Shown: positions 17,543 to 25,804, numbered from the stretch's first letter. The stretch: 49,403 bases of DNA from an uncultured Christensenella sp. (GCA_910584035.1 CAJTZR010000003.1:1-49403); one strand, 5' to 3'. Numbers and translations are program-made. The notes: generated from the sequence alone by a model not told the origin.

Positions 17543-18769
17543 TTAAAGCTTTATTTTCTTTCCCTCAAGATAATATCTTTTATCCTCTGCATTACCCATT
17601 GAAAAAGACTTTCTTGGTAATGCACCACGTCTAAAGCAATAATCAAACAAGCCGTCTTTACTAATTGTCGGCATAAATATTCCAACAGCATTATGTCTTT
17701 TAGCAAGTTCAATCAAACTATTATCTCCGTGAATATAATCCTCTACAATATTTTGATGTTTTGTTTTATAGTCATCAATAAAATCTTGAATGTCTTTTAT
17801 TGCATCGCTTGGGTTTGATGGCACATTAACTAAATAAGTTTCACCATTAAAAATTGTCTTAATTTGACTATTTCCGCTCATTTCTTTACAAAAACTTTTT
17901 ATAAAGTCATTATCTGCCCCTATTAATAGTCTATGTATTGGCTCAAATTCTAGTGAATCATCATAAATATTTACAAGTTCAACTAATGAATATCTTGCTG
18001 GGTGATTAATTCTCTCTTCTTCTGTTAAATTTTGTTTTATTAAATTCCAACATTCCTTTGCTGTAGCTAAAGAGTGATTACCATCACCAACTATAAAAGC
18101 AATATTGCCATCTTGATTATATTTTTGTTTTATTAAGTTGCTGTCAGTAAGTCCATTCAATTTTTCAACTAGTTTATCACTATCTGCTACTTTATAACCT
18201 TTTAAGTGTCCACCATTCATATTTAATTCAAAATCATAAACAACTTCCAAATCATCACGTTGCTCATATAGATTTTGAATAAACTCACCATTTTTATCGT
18301 CAACAAGCATCATAATGTGAGGCAACTCAATAGGTGCATTTTTTCTAATTTCAATTCTTGCTGGCAATCTTGATGTAACAGTTTTTTCTGTTGCTTTTAT
18401 GTACGCATAGTTTTTATCGCTATACTCATAGCTTTCCAAGTCGATTTCAACCATTAAACCAAGTCGTACCTTGCCATTATTCAAAGTACGCTCAACTAAA
18501 ATTACAGATTGTAACTCTTTAAAAATTCTACTATCAATATAATTTTGCATAGAGTCATTAATTTTTTTAATAGCACTATCTGTATCGTTATTTAAATAAA
18601 CCTCTGGCAAAATCAAATTTAATACAGATGGGCTGTCACCCACTTTGTCAGCAAGTTCAGCCCAATATTCTGGCTCACTAGAGAATTGGTCACACGCTAT
18701 GCAAGCCCATTTATTATAATCAATTTCGCCAATCGGCAATAATACTTTAGGAACTCTAACTAAATTCAT
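17543..18769 (-). CDS. DUF1015 family protein
   Basis: 408 residues, typical for DUF1015 (COG4198). Recognisable parts are the N-terminal VRVPKVLLPIGEIDYNKWAC, the region SRLPARIEIRKNAPIELPHIM, the family hallmark VGDGNHSLATAK, and the ending FCFRRGALPRKSFSMGN-like with AEDKRYYLEG. The biochemical role is not established. It starts 1 nt after the cdaA stop, so the two are translationally coupled; a tie to c-di-AMP is a guess from position only. No terminator is evident after it. Confidence 0.88.
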   Translation of the reverse strand: MNLVRVPKVLLPIGEIDYNKWACIACDQFSSEPEYWAELADKVGDSPSVLNLILPEVYLNNDTDSAIKKINDSMQNYIDSRIFKELQSVILVERTLNNGKVRLGLMVEIDLESYEYSDKNYAYIKATEKTVTSRLPARIEIRKNAPIELPHIMMLVDDKNGEFIQNLYEQRDDLEVVYDFELNMNGGHLKGYKVADSDKLVEKLNGLTDSNLIKQKYNQDGNIAFIVGDGNHSLATAKECWNLIKQNLTEEERINHPARYSLVELVNIYDDSLEFEPIHRLLIGADNDFIKSFCKEMSGNSQIKTIFNGETYLVNVPSNPSDAIKDIQDFIDDYKTKHQNIVEDYIHGDNSLIELAKRHNAVGIFMPTISKDGLFDYCFRRGALPRKSFSMGNAEDKRYYLEGKKIKL

Positions 18770-18770
18770 A

Positions 18771-19598
18771 TTACCTCTTTTTATTTTTTAGTCTATTGTA
18801 TTTAATACCAAAAGCTTTTTCTATTTCGTCAGATAATTTTTCTGGTGTCATATAACGTTTAATTTCGCCGTGTCTTACTGTGCTTATAATACCAGTTTCC
18901 TCACTAACAACAATAGCTAAAACATCACTTTCTTCTGTAATACCAATTGCAGCTCTATGTCTTGTTCCTAATTCCTTGGAAATATCCTCTCTTTGAGAAA
19001 GAGGCAAGAAACAACCTGCTGCTAAAATAACATTTTCTTTAACAATTATCGCACCATCGTGCAAAGGAGCTTTTGTATTAAAAATACATTGCAACAAACC
19101 ATCTGAAATCTTTGCATTAAGAGCTGTACCAGTTTCAAGCAAATGTGAAGGTACAACGCTAGGTGTAATAACAATAAGTGCACCAGTATCATTTTTACTC
19201 AAACTTTGACAACCTTTAACAATTTCATCAACAGCTTGTCTTAAATCGTCCTCACTATTACCATAGTCGTATGAGTCTTTACTATCGTGCCACCTTGCAA
19301 ATCTAGTAATGCTGGATTTAATATCTTGTTGGTAAGTGATAATTATGCAGAAGATAAGAATTATGCCGCCCCACCTTAGTATTTCGCTAGTTATAAATAA
19401 CAAACTCGCATCAGTTAAAGCTGTCGCAATAGAAATACCAATATATGTGCAAACATATACTGCTACAAATAACGCCATTTTCAAATTGTTACGGCGTTTA
19501 AAAAACCAAAGAACTGCTACTGCTGCCAATATGATAACAACTAAATCGATAATAGCGAAATAATTTAGCTTGTTAAGATAATTCTTAAAAACCTCCAT
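18771..19598 (-). CDS. cdaA: Diadenylate cyclase CdaA (DacA)
   Basis: 275 residues; it makes c-di-AMP from two ATP at the membrane. Three transmembrane helices lie in the first ~90 residues. The DAC domain has PLHDGAIIV (DGA motif) and GTRHRAAIG (RHR motif), both needed for catalysis. I start at ATG 19598 because GAGGAG sits 7 nt upstream; an ATG 18 nt earlier has no RBS. In most Bacillota cdaA is followed by cdaR and glmM; here neither is present and a DUF1015 gene follows instead. Confidence 0.95.
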   Translation of the reverse strand: MEVFKNYLNKLNYFAIIDLVVIILAAVAVLWFFKRRNNLKMALFVAVYVCTYIGISIATALTDASLLFITSEILRWGGIILIFCIIITYQQDIKSSITRFARWHDSKDSYDYGNSEDDLRQAVDEIVKGCQSLSKNDTGALIVITPSVVPSHLLETGTALNAKISDGLLQCIFNTKAPLHDGAIIVKENVILAAGCFLPLSQREDISKELGTRHRAAIGITEESDVLAIVVSEETGIISTVRHGEIKRYMTPEKLSDEIEKAFGIKYNRLKNKKR

Positions 19599-19616
19599 AT
19601 ACACTCTCCTCAACAT

Positions 19617-20485
19617 TACTATAATTATTATAAAATATATTTAATAAAAAGTAAAGCAAATTAAATAAAAATAATAAAAATTTTAAAAATAAATAAAATA
19701 AAGCAATTTTTAGCCGTAAAATTACTAAATTTTATTTGTAAAAAATAATATTTGTCTTAATTTACCAAAAAAAACTCTAAAATGCTTTTTATTTAACATA
19801 GCTATAAACGAAAATTGGCACATATGTTTTAATTAAAGGTTAACTCTTAAATCTCGTACTAATTGTTAAAAAAAACACTAATTTTTTGTACTATTTTTAG
19901 TAAATACAAAAATTGCTAATTGGTCAAATTTTACGATTAATATTTCCCTATCTTTGCAATTAATTTTCAAAAAATTAAAAGCCTTTTCAAATGCTATTTT
20001 TTTGTATGCAAGTTCATATAAAAAACACTGCATAATAATTATAGTTGTATTTTTTACACATAAAATTTGATGTAATATCACATTAATTTTGTTTATTTTA
20101 ATTATCAAAAAAATAGAGAATATTTTTTATAAAAAACTCATTTTTTTTACTCAATTTTTGTCTAAAATTGTAGTAATAGTACACATTTTATGTAAAAATA
20201 AAAATTAAATACTAGTAATGAATTCGAGATTGATTATCAATATTATTAAAATGTGTTTACAAATTTTGACAAAATTCATATAAAAATACGAAAATAAGTT
20301 ATTAAAAAACACTTATTTTCGTCAAAAATCGCAAATTTTATTACTAATTAAAGAAGTTATCTTTAACTTTATCACCTACATAGTGCTACTTATTGATAAT
20401 AATTTAAACACAAAATAGCTTGTATAAACAAAAGATTGATTTTCAATTTTAAATATTTTAGCAAACCAAAACTTACTTATAAAAA
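19617..20485. other. Long AT-rich gap between nrdR and cdaA
   Basis: It holds a terminator-like hairpin (20281-20322). A 76-codon minus-strand frame at 19878-20108 starts without an RBS, is dominated by Lys/Ile/Asn/Phe, and matches nothing I know; I treat it as chance or a decayed gene. Nothing else is supportable. Confidence 0.5.
20281..20322 (-). terminator. Probable terminator downstream of nrdR
   Basis: 12-bp stem ACGAAAATAAGT/ACTTATTTTCGT (20288-20299, 20311-20322) with ATTTTTATAT after it on the minus strand. It lies about 165 nt beyond nrdR. Confidence 0.65.
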
Positions 20486-20944
20486 TTATTTTCTTTCATT
20501 TAGATAGCTTTCCATTTCTGCAAACCAAGACTCTAAATCTTTAAATTCTTTATAAACAACTGAAAATCTAACATATGCAACATCATCAATTTCTTTTAGT
20601 CCCGCCATAACCATATTTCCTATTTCGTGGCTAGTAATCTCTTGTTGTAAAGAGTTAGTAACTTTTTTCTCAATACTTTCTACTAGTTTATCTATTTCAG
20701 TTATTGCTACAGGCCTTTTTTCACAAGCTTTTAAGATTCCAGTTTTTATTTTGTTTATATCAAATGGTTCTCTAATACCATTTTTTTTGACAATATATAT
20801 TGGTAATGTTTCAATAGTTTCATAAGTTGTAAACCTTTTACTGCAAGACACACATTCACGTCTACGTCTTATACTTGTACCATCTTCACTTAATCTGCTA
20901 TCAATTACTTTATCTTCTAAGCAACCGCAATTAGGACATTTCAT
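20486..20944 (-). CDS. nrdR: Transcriptional repressor NrdR
   Basis: 152 residues, the standard length. The N-terminal zinc ribbon has two Cys pairs (CPNCGC, CVSCSKRF) and RRRRECVSC-type linker residues. An ATP-cone follows (VKKNGIREPFDINKIKTGILKACEKRPV). NrdR represses ribonucleotide reductase genes according to dATP/ATP level; no nrd genes are in this window. RBS GGAGAAAG lies before the ATG. A palindrome overlaps its own promoter. Confidence 0.97.
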   Translation of the reverse strand: MKCPNCGCLEDKVIDSRLSEDGTSIRRRRECVSCSKRFTTYETIETLPIYIVKKNGIREPFDINKIKTGILKACEKRPVAITEIDKLVESIEKKVTNSLQQEITSHEIGNMVMAGLKEIDDVAYVRFSVVYKEFKDLESWFAEMESYLNERK

Positions 20945-20956
20945 AATCTTTCTCCT

Positions 20957-21016
20957 ATAATAATATCGCGTATTATTTTACACGCATTATTATATCAAAA
21001 ATTTTAAAGTTTGTAA
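20957..21016 (-). promoter_or_regulatory. nrdR promoter with overlapping inverted repeat
   Basis: TATAAT at 20989-20994 with TTACAA (21011-21016) 16 bp upstream on the minus strand. Over and downstream of the -10 lies an imperfect palindrome (20957-20993): ATAATAATGCGT and ACGCGATATTATTAT around an A/T centre. It could be an operator or 5' hairpin; it does not clearly match the published NrdR box. Confidence 0.5.
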
Positions 21017-21138
21017 ATTCTTTTTAACAAAATTATAAATTTGCCCTTAAAAATTAAAAGCAAATTTATAATTAACCAGTTATTTTTGCAAAATTATTTT
21101 AAAAATTACAAAAATAATGAATTTAAAATAAATTGTAA

Positions 21139-21411
21139 TTATTTCGCCTCGTCAGTATCTGCAAACTTATTACTAGTAAGTTGTGCCAAAATTGTATCCT
21201 CACCTATTTTAGTAATACATTTCCAAGGTATAAATAAACTTTCACCCGATGCAACTACTCGCAATGACCTTCTTTCCCCAGGTACTACTAAACCAATAAC
21301 CTCACCAGTACAACTGATAACCATATCAATTATTCTACCTAATTTTTTACCGTCAATTGTATTGACAACTTCTTTTTCACGAAGCTCACAAAAAGTTAAA
21401 TCATTCATCAT
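21139..21411 (-). CDS. ylmC: YlmC/YmxH family PRC-barrel protein
   Basis: 90 residues. FCELREKEVVNTIDGKKLGRIID and VVPGERRSLRV match the small PRC-barrel proteins YlmC/YmxH, found widely in spore formers and tied to sporulation by gene position. As in B. subtilis it follows sigG. Two ATGs occur in tandem (21411, 21408) and there is no good RBS; TACTAT lies just upstream of them, so a leaderless or very short leader is possible. Function unknown. Confidence 0.85.
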   Translation of the reverse strand: MMNDLTFCELREKEVVNTIDGKKLGRIIDMVISCTGEVIGLVVPGERRSLRVVASGESLFIPWKCITKIGEDTILAQLTSNKFADTDEAK

Positions 21412-21655
21412 ACTATAGTAAATGTTTTAACAGATAAAAATATGCATATTTTTTATACTTTGTTAAAAATCTTCTTGATTATGCGAAAACAACTTTAGAA
21501 TATATAAACAACAAATACTTGTTTGGCATACTCCCAAATATTTCACACAATGAAAAAACGTCACTAATTTTTAAAGCACAAAATACACATTCATACTGCT
21601 GAGCTTACTTAATGCAAAACAATTTACTTATAATTTTTAATGAATACCGCTTTCA

Positions 21656-22423
21656 TTACATCATAGCTTTCATTTTTTTAAGTGCCAATTTTTCCAGTCT
21701 TGAAACTTGTGCTTGAGACACTCCCAATTTTTCAGCAATTTGCATTTGAGTTTTTTCAAGATAAAATCTTGCTTTTAAAATTGCTTTTTCTTTATCTGAC
21801 AAAGACATAAAACTTTGCTTTAACAACATTCGCTCATTCCATAAATCTTCATTTTCATTTTTATCATAAAGTTGTTCAAATAACGATAAAGAATCCTCTT
21901 CGTCAGAAAAAACATTCTCATAAATACTTACTGGTTCACTAACGGCATTTAAAGCACAAGCAACCTCTCTTTCATTGTATCCAGTTAATTCTGCTATCTC
22001 AAAAAGTGTTGCATTTTTTTGCTGAGAAGTTTCAATTTTTTCTCTCGCTTGCAGTGCTTTAAAAGCTATATCTCTAGCACTTCTTGGAACCTTGATACTG
22101 GAGCTATCTTTTAAAAATCTTTTTATCTCACCTATTATCATTGGGACTGCATAAGTGGAAAATTTAACATTGTATTTTAAGTCAAAATTGTTAATCGCTT
22201 TTAGCAAACCAATAACACCAACTTGAAATAAATCGTCACTATTATGCTTGCCATCGAACCTTTGTAATAGAGACAAAACCAATCTTAAATTTGCCATTAT
22301 AAATTTATTCTTTGCATCTTCATCTTTATCATTTTTTATCTTGATTAAAAGTTCCTCCGCTTCTTTATTTGTAATTTTTGGAAGCTTTGTTGTATCCAAA
22401 CCACACACTAAAACTTTGTGCAT
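21656..22423 (-). CDS. sigG: Forespore sigma factor SigG
   Basis: 255 residues. It directs late forespore transcription. The N-terminus HKVLVCGLDTTKLPK is the SigG-specific start (B. subtilis VEICGVDTSKLP). Region 2 has NLRLVLSLLQRFD, DDLFQVGVIGLLKAINNFD and KFSTYAVPMIIGEIKRFLKD; region 4 ends KTQMQIAEKLGVSQAQVSRLEK. The start at 22423 is set by AAGGAGG; an upstream in-frame ATG would add 7 residues. It is separated from sigE by a terminator and has its own promoter. Confidence 0.96.
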   Translation of the reverse strand: MHKVLVCGLDTTKLPKITNKEAEELLIKIKNDKDEDAKNKFIMANLRLVLSLLQRFDGKHNSDDLFQVGVIGLLKAINNFDLKYNVKFSTYAVPMIIGEIKRFLKDSSSIKVPRSARDIAFKALQAREKIETSQQKNATLFEIAELTGYNEREVACALNAVSEPVSIYENVFSDEEDSLSLFEQLYDKNENEDLWNERMLLKQSFMSLSDKEKAILKARFYLEKTQMQIAEKLGVSQAQVSRLEKLALKKMKAMM

Positions 22424-22427
22424 AATA

Positions 22428-22437
22428 TCCTCCTTAG
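22428..22437 (-). promoter_or_regulatory. sigG ribosome binding site
   Basis: AAGGAGG five nt before ATG 22423; it decides the start codon. Confidence 0.8.
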
Positions 22438-22469
22438 CATACAAATATCAAAAAATATTTGGCTTATAA

Positions 22470-22498
22470 TATTATGTCAAAATTTACTAATTTTATAC
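22470..22498 (-). promoter_or_regulatory. Candidate SigG-type promoter of sigG
   Basis: Minus strand GTATA (22494-22498), 17 bp, CATAATA (22470-22476), fitting the SigG consensus GHATR/CATNHTA and implying autoregulation. A TTGACA overlaps the second box and has only a weak TATTTT 17 bp further, so a sigmaA reading is the alternative. Confidence 0.5.
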
Positions 22499-22504
22499 AA
22501 AAAG

Positions 22505-22545
22505 CATAAAAAAATGGTATTTAACACAATAAAGATACCATTTTT
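22505..22545 (-). terminator. Intrinsic terminator between sigE and sigG
   Basis: 11-bp stem AAAAATGGTAT/ATACCATTTTT (22510-22520, 22535-22545), extended by GGTATTT-like pairs in the loop, followed on the minus strand by TTTTTTTATGC. It ends the spoIIGA-sigE transcript. Confidence 0.78.
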
Positions 22546-22572
22546 GAATGATTTTTTCAATTTTAACGCAAT

Positions 22573-22621
22573 TAATATCGATTTTTTAATGGTGTGGCAA
22601 ATCTTCAAAAAATCGGTACTA
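22573..22621 (-). repeat. Dispersed 3'-end element, inverted pair (sigE, copies b and h)
   Basis: Minus strand: the sigE stop TAG begins TAGTACCGATTTTTTGAAG (22599-22621), and an opposite copy TAATATCGATTTTTTAA lies at 22573-22589 on the plus strand. They can pair as a 17-bp stem with one mismatch and two G-U pairs. Confidence 0.6.
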
Positions 22622-23323
22622 CACCATTTTTGCAATCTCTTTTTTAAGCTTACTTAAAACTTTTTTTTCAAGTCTTGAAATGTAAGATTGTGATATTCCC
22701 ATAATGTCAGCTATCTCTTTTTGGGTCTTTTTTTCTATTCCTAAAATACCAAATCTCATCTTAATTATTTGTCTTTCACGCTCTGGCAATTTGTTCGCAC
22801 ATTTTGCAAGGGCCTCTGTTTCTACACACTTCTCAGCATCATAAAAAACTTCGTCTGGGTCTGTTCCTAATATGTCTGATAGCAACAACATATTACCCTC
22901 CCAATCAACATTTAAAGGCTCGTCCAACGATATGTTATTTTTAACCTTATTGTTCTTTCTTAGGTACATTAAAATTTCATTTTCTATACATCTTGCAGCA
23001 TATGTAGCAAGCTTAATTTTTTTGCTATTGTCATAAGAATTTATAGCTTTGATTAGTCCAATTGTACCAACCGAAATTAAGTCCTCTATATCAAGATTTG
23101 TGTTTTCAAATCTTTTTGCAATATAAACTACAAGTCGCAAATTATGCTCTATCAAAATATTTCTAGCATCCATATCACCAGACATCATTCGCTCAATTAT
23201 TCTTGCCTCTTCATCCGCCTCAAGAGGTGCTGGCAATGCATCACCACTCCCAATATAATTTACTTCACCACAACTATCAAAGCCAAATAATCTTTTTATT
23301 AATTGTATAAATTTTTCAAACAT
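22619..23323 (-). CDS. sigE: Pro-sigma factor SigE (mother cell)
   Basis: 234 residues. It is the early mother-cell sigma factor, made inactive. The N-terminal ~21 residues (MFEKFIQLIKRLFGFDSCGEV) form an amphipathic pro-sequence; NYIGSGDALPAPL aligns with B. subtilis YYIGGSEALPPPL, where SpoIIGA cleaves. The pro-sequence is a few residues shorter than in B. subtilis (27). Regions 2 and 4 are complete (DLISVGTIGLIKAIN; QKEIADIMGISQSYISRLEKK). It starts 8 nt after the spoIIGA stop. Confidence 0.97.
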   Translation of the reverse strand: MFEKFIQLIKRLFGFDSCGEVNYIGSGDALPAPLEADEEARIIERMMSGDMDARNILIEHNLRLVVYIAKRFENTNLDIEDLISVGTIGLIKAINSYDNSKKIKLATYAARCIENEILMYLRKNNKVKNNISLDEPLNVDWEGNMLLLSDILGTDPDEVFYDAEKCVETEALAKCANKLPERERQIIKMRFGILGIEKKTQKEIADIMGISQSYISRLEKKVLSKLKKEIAKMV

Positions 23324-23331
23324 ATCTCACC

Positions 23332-24087
23332 TCAATAAACATCATTATGCAATAAAACTTTATATCCACCACCTAACTTATTAAACACACAATATACACT
23401 ATCATATATGCGATTATCCACAACAACTTTTTCAAGTTTAAATACATCTTGATGTGTGCTACCACATATCGTATCTATATCCATACTTCCAACTGCTTTC
23501 TCCTCTCGCTTAAGCGATTCATCAATAACTATAACTGGATATATTCCTTTATAGTATAACGTATTTCCACTATCATAATAAGCTTGTTCCCTAATAATTT
23601 TTTTGTCCTTGTTAATTATAACTTTTTTCACATTACCCTCCGAAATATGTTTTTTTTGTATTATTTGCACTACCTTACGACTAAATGCTAATACAATAAT
23701 AAACATACTACACATTAGTCCAATATTAATGTTTGACGGATTTGACATAGTTTCTCTAAATGCTTGAACCATATTCATTATTCCAGTTATAGCACCACCA
23801 AAAGCAAATGAATAAACTAAAAACATTGCAAACAACAATATCAATTTTTTAAATGATAATATTTTTGCAACAATCAAACACATAATAAAGGCGACAATAA
23901 TTTTAATTATTATATCACCAGAAAATTCAATTAATGGTGCGAAAAGAGCATATACTGCCCCAATTGTTGCAGATAAAAATAACCGCCAAATTTTTATTTT
24001 TCTTTTTAATGTCAATAGACTTACATACAACATTAAACAGTCTATTGCAAAATTATTAAACAAAACACATTCAACATAAATTATCAT
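23332..24087 (-). CDS. spoIIGA: Sigma-E processing peptidase SpoIIGA
   Basis: 251 residues from ATG 24087. The N-terminal half has five hydrophobic segments; the C-terminal half is the aspartic-protease domain with the active-site motif YYDSGN. It cleaves pro-SigE at the septum and is cotranscribed with sigE. A GTG at 24093 is in frame 6 nt upstream, but neither start has an RBS. A TATAAT lies exactly 6 nt before the ATG, so a leaderless mRNA is possible. Confidence 0.93.
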   Translation of the reverse strand: MIIYVECVLFNNFAIDCLMLYVSLLTLKRKIKIWRLFLSATIGAVYALFAPLIEFSGDIIIKIIVAFIMCLIVAKILSFKKLILLFAMFLVYSFAFGGAITGIMNMVQAFRETMSNPSNINIGLMCSMFIIVLAFSRKVVQIIQKKHISEGNVKKVIINKDKKIIREQAYYDSGNTLYYKGIYPVIVIDESLKREEKAVGSMDIDTICGSTHQDVFKLEKVVVDNRIYDSVYCVFNKLGGGYKVLLHNDVY

Positions 24088-24093
24088 AAACAC

Positions 24094-24156
24094 ATTATAA
24101 TTAATAATATTGTTTGTTTAATTTCCTATTTGTCGAATAGTTTGCCGTTAATGTCG
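24094..24156 (-). promoter_or_regulatory. spoIIG operon promoter with two Spo0A boxes
   Basis: TATAAT on the minus strand at 24094-24099 without a good -35. A perfect 0A box TTTGTCGAA sits at 24129-24137, and a second partial one (TGTCG, 24152-24156) is 21 bp away, two helical turns. This mirrors the Spo0A-activated spoIIG promoter of B. subtilis. Confidence 0.65.
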
Positions 24157-24562
24157 TTACCTTAAAATATATGCACAAGCTATCCATATCTTGCAGTAAT
24201 TATAAATTTTTTAATAATATTATTTGCTCCCAGCAACTTTCATTACACTATTTAGTATTAATATTAAATGTTTATTTATCACAATGAATTTTAATGATAA
24301 ATTTTTATAGTTTTTCCTATTATATATTATTCATATATATTATAATATTATAATATAATTAATGTATTAATTTTATTAATTACTATATATTTTAACATTA
24401 ATAATTTTAACACATTAATATAGTTATAATTTTTTAATTAATCACAGAATTAAACCAATAAAAAGTTGATTAAAATAATATAAGTATGATTCGAAATAAA
24501 ACAATAAATATTATTCGAAATAAAATTATATATATATAAATAAAATACCTTATAAATCATTT

Positions 24563-24587
24563 TAATACCGATTTTTGATAGATTTTT
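24563..24587 (+). repeat. Dispersed element, copy c
   Basis: TAATACCGATTTTTGATAGA then TTTT on the plus strand. No plus-strand gene lies upstream. Confidence 0.6.
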
Positions 24588-24659
24588 TAACATTTTTTCA
24601 AAATTAATACATATATTAAGGTAATTTTATTAAAGCAATTTGTATTTACAAATAAAATT

Positions 24660-24683
24660 TAATACCGATTTTTGAAGGGTTTT
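24660..24683 (+). repeat. Dispersed element, copy d
   Basis: TAATACCGATTTTTGAAGGG then TTTT on the plus strand, 97 bp after copy c in the same orientation. Confidence 0.6.
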
Positions 24684-25258
24684 AAAAATTAACCACACGT
24701 TTTAACAAGTCTAAAATGTGTGATTAATACTATAATATGCAAAATTGAAAATTTTAGATTAAAATGCATTAATTGATTTTTATTAATCTTGACAATATAT
24801 TTATTAGACTATTAAAAATTGATTTTAAATATTAATTAATTTACTAGTGCCAATTTAATTGTTATTACAAGTCACTACTAAGTTATACTCGCTATTGCAA
24901 AAAATTGTATTTTGTTAAAACTTTAAATAATGCAAGTGTATAATTTTATTTTATACTCAACTAAAATTATCTATAACAAAATATATTAATAATAAAAATA
25001 CAAATGTTAATTTGTATTTTATTTTAAACTTGTAAAATTCAATTAATCTAAATAATAAAATTTTATTTATAAAATGTATACTAACATACTGCTCTACTCT
25101 TTTTCATTAGTTATAAAAATTTTGTTTTAAAGTTTTTATAAATTTAATATAAAATTTTTTAATTAAAAATATACAGCAATTATATTATTGAAAAAGCCAT
25201 CATTGATATTTTTTACAAATGCGACTAGGAGCACATTTATTATATCAAGGAGGCTAAT

Positions 25259-25348
25259 ATTAAAATAATCTGTATAGTTTTAAGCTTTTTATCCACATCA
25301 GCATTGCTGGCGGTTATTTTGTTGCAAAAAAATACTGAGCAAGATTAA
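25259..25348 (+). pseudogene. SecG-like 29-codon fragment or small membrane peptide (no ATG)
   Basis: A perfect AAGGAGG (25248-25253) is followed 5 nt later by an ATT codon and the frame KIICIVLSFLSTSALLAVIL, then LQKNTEQD and TAA. One transmembrane helix ending in LLQ resembles the first helix of SecG. Full SecG has about 75 residues and a second helix. Either the start ATG was lost and the rest deleted, or it is a real small peptide starting at ATT. Its end overlaps the rplS terminator on the other strand. Confidence 0.4.
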
Positions 25349-25360
25349 CTTGCTCAGTAA
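25325..25360 (-). terminator. Intrinsic terminator of rplS
   Basis: 10-bp stem ACTGAGCAAG/CTTGCTCAGT with a 5-nt loop, followed on the minus strand by ATTTTTTTG, just after the rplS stop. Confidence 0.9.
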
Positions 25361-25364
25361 AAAA

Positions 25365-25715
25365 TTATTTATTAATAATTTCTTTAAGTTTAGCAGCTTT
25401 ACCAGTTCTGCCACGTAAGTAATAAAGTTTAGCTCTTCTAACTTTACCAGTACGAACGATGTCAATGTGGTCAATCTTAGGTGAATGGAATGGGAAAGTT
25501 CTCTCAACACCAATACCGAATGAAAGACGGCGAACAGTAAAAGTTTCACGTACACTACCATTCTTACGAGAGATAACAACACCTTCAAAAGCTTGTAGTC
25601 TTTCTTTGTTACCCTCTTTGATTTTAAACCATACTTTTACAGTTTGACCAATTTTAATATTTGGCAAATCTGTACGTAGGTTTTCTTGCTCAATAACATC
25701 AATAATATTACTCAT
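25365..25715 (-). CDS. rplS: Ribosomal protein bL19
   Basis: 116 residues, the usual L19 length. Family blocks are present: LPNIKIGQTVKVWFKI, RLQAFEGVVISRKNGSVRETFTVRR, GIGVERTFPFHSP and RRAKLYYLRGRTGKAAK. It sits at the 30S-50S interface. RBS AGGAGGT lies before the ATG. In B. subtilis rplS follows trmD; here it is separate, after yraN, with its own promoter, L19 leader and terminator. Confidence 0.98.
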   Translation of the reverse strand: MSNIIDVIEQENLRTDLPNIKIGQTVKVWFKIKEGNKERLQAFEGVVISRKNGSVRETFTVRRLSFGIGVERTFPFHSPKIDHIDIVRTGKVRRAKLYYLRGRTGKAAKLKEIINK

Positions 25716-25727
25716 TTGACCTACCTC

Positions 25728-25769
25728 CTATTACGCAGTGTTCATATGCTTAGAGGAACACCCGAAGTC
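25728..25769 (-). ncRNA. L19-type ribosomal-protein leader
   Basis: The minus-strand leader reads CTTCGGGTGTTCC...GAACACTGCGTAATAGGAGG. The pairing GTGTTC/GAACAC around an 11-12 nt loop, followed directly by GCGTAATAGGAGGT, resembles the L19 leader described in Bacillota, thought to allow feedback by L19. Confidence 0.7.
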
Positions 25770-25775
25770 TTTAAT

Positions 25776-25804
25776 ATTTTAACATATAAATCTATACTTG
25801 GCAA
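25776..25804 (-). promoter_or_regulatory. SigmaA-type promoter of rplS
   Basis: TTGCCA (25799-25804), 17 bp, TAAAAT (25776-25781) on the minus strand; the start would be near 25769, giving a 54-nt leader. Confidence 0.78.

Larger units (their letters stand above)
24157..25258. other. Very AT-rich 1.1-kb gap between spoIIGA and rplS
   Basis: No gene is recognisable on either strand. It contains two copies of the dispersed element (24563-24587, 24660-24683) and two ATTCGAAATAAAA repeats about 25 bp apart (24489-24501, 24514-24526). Long runs of A/T only (24.3-24.55 kb). Confidence 0.55.

Noticed and set aside
19878..20108. 76-codon minus-strand open frame
   Set aside because: No RBS and an AT-driven Lys/Ile/Asn/Phe composition; no family resemblance.
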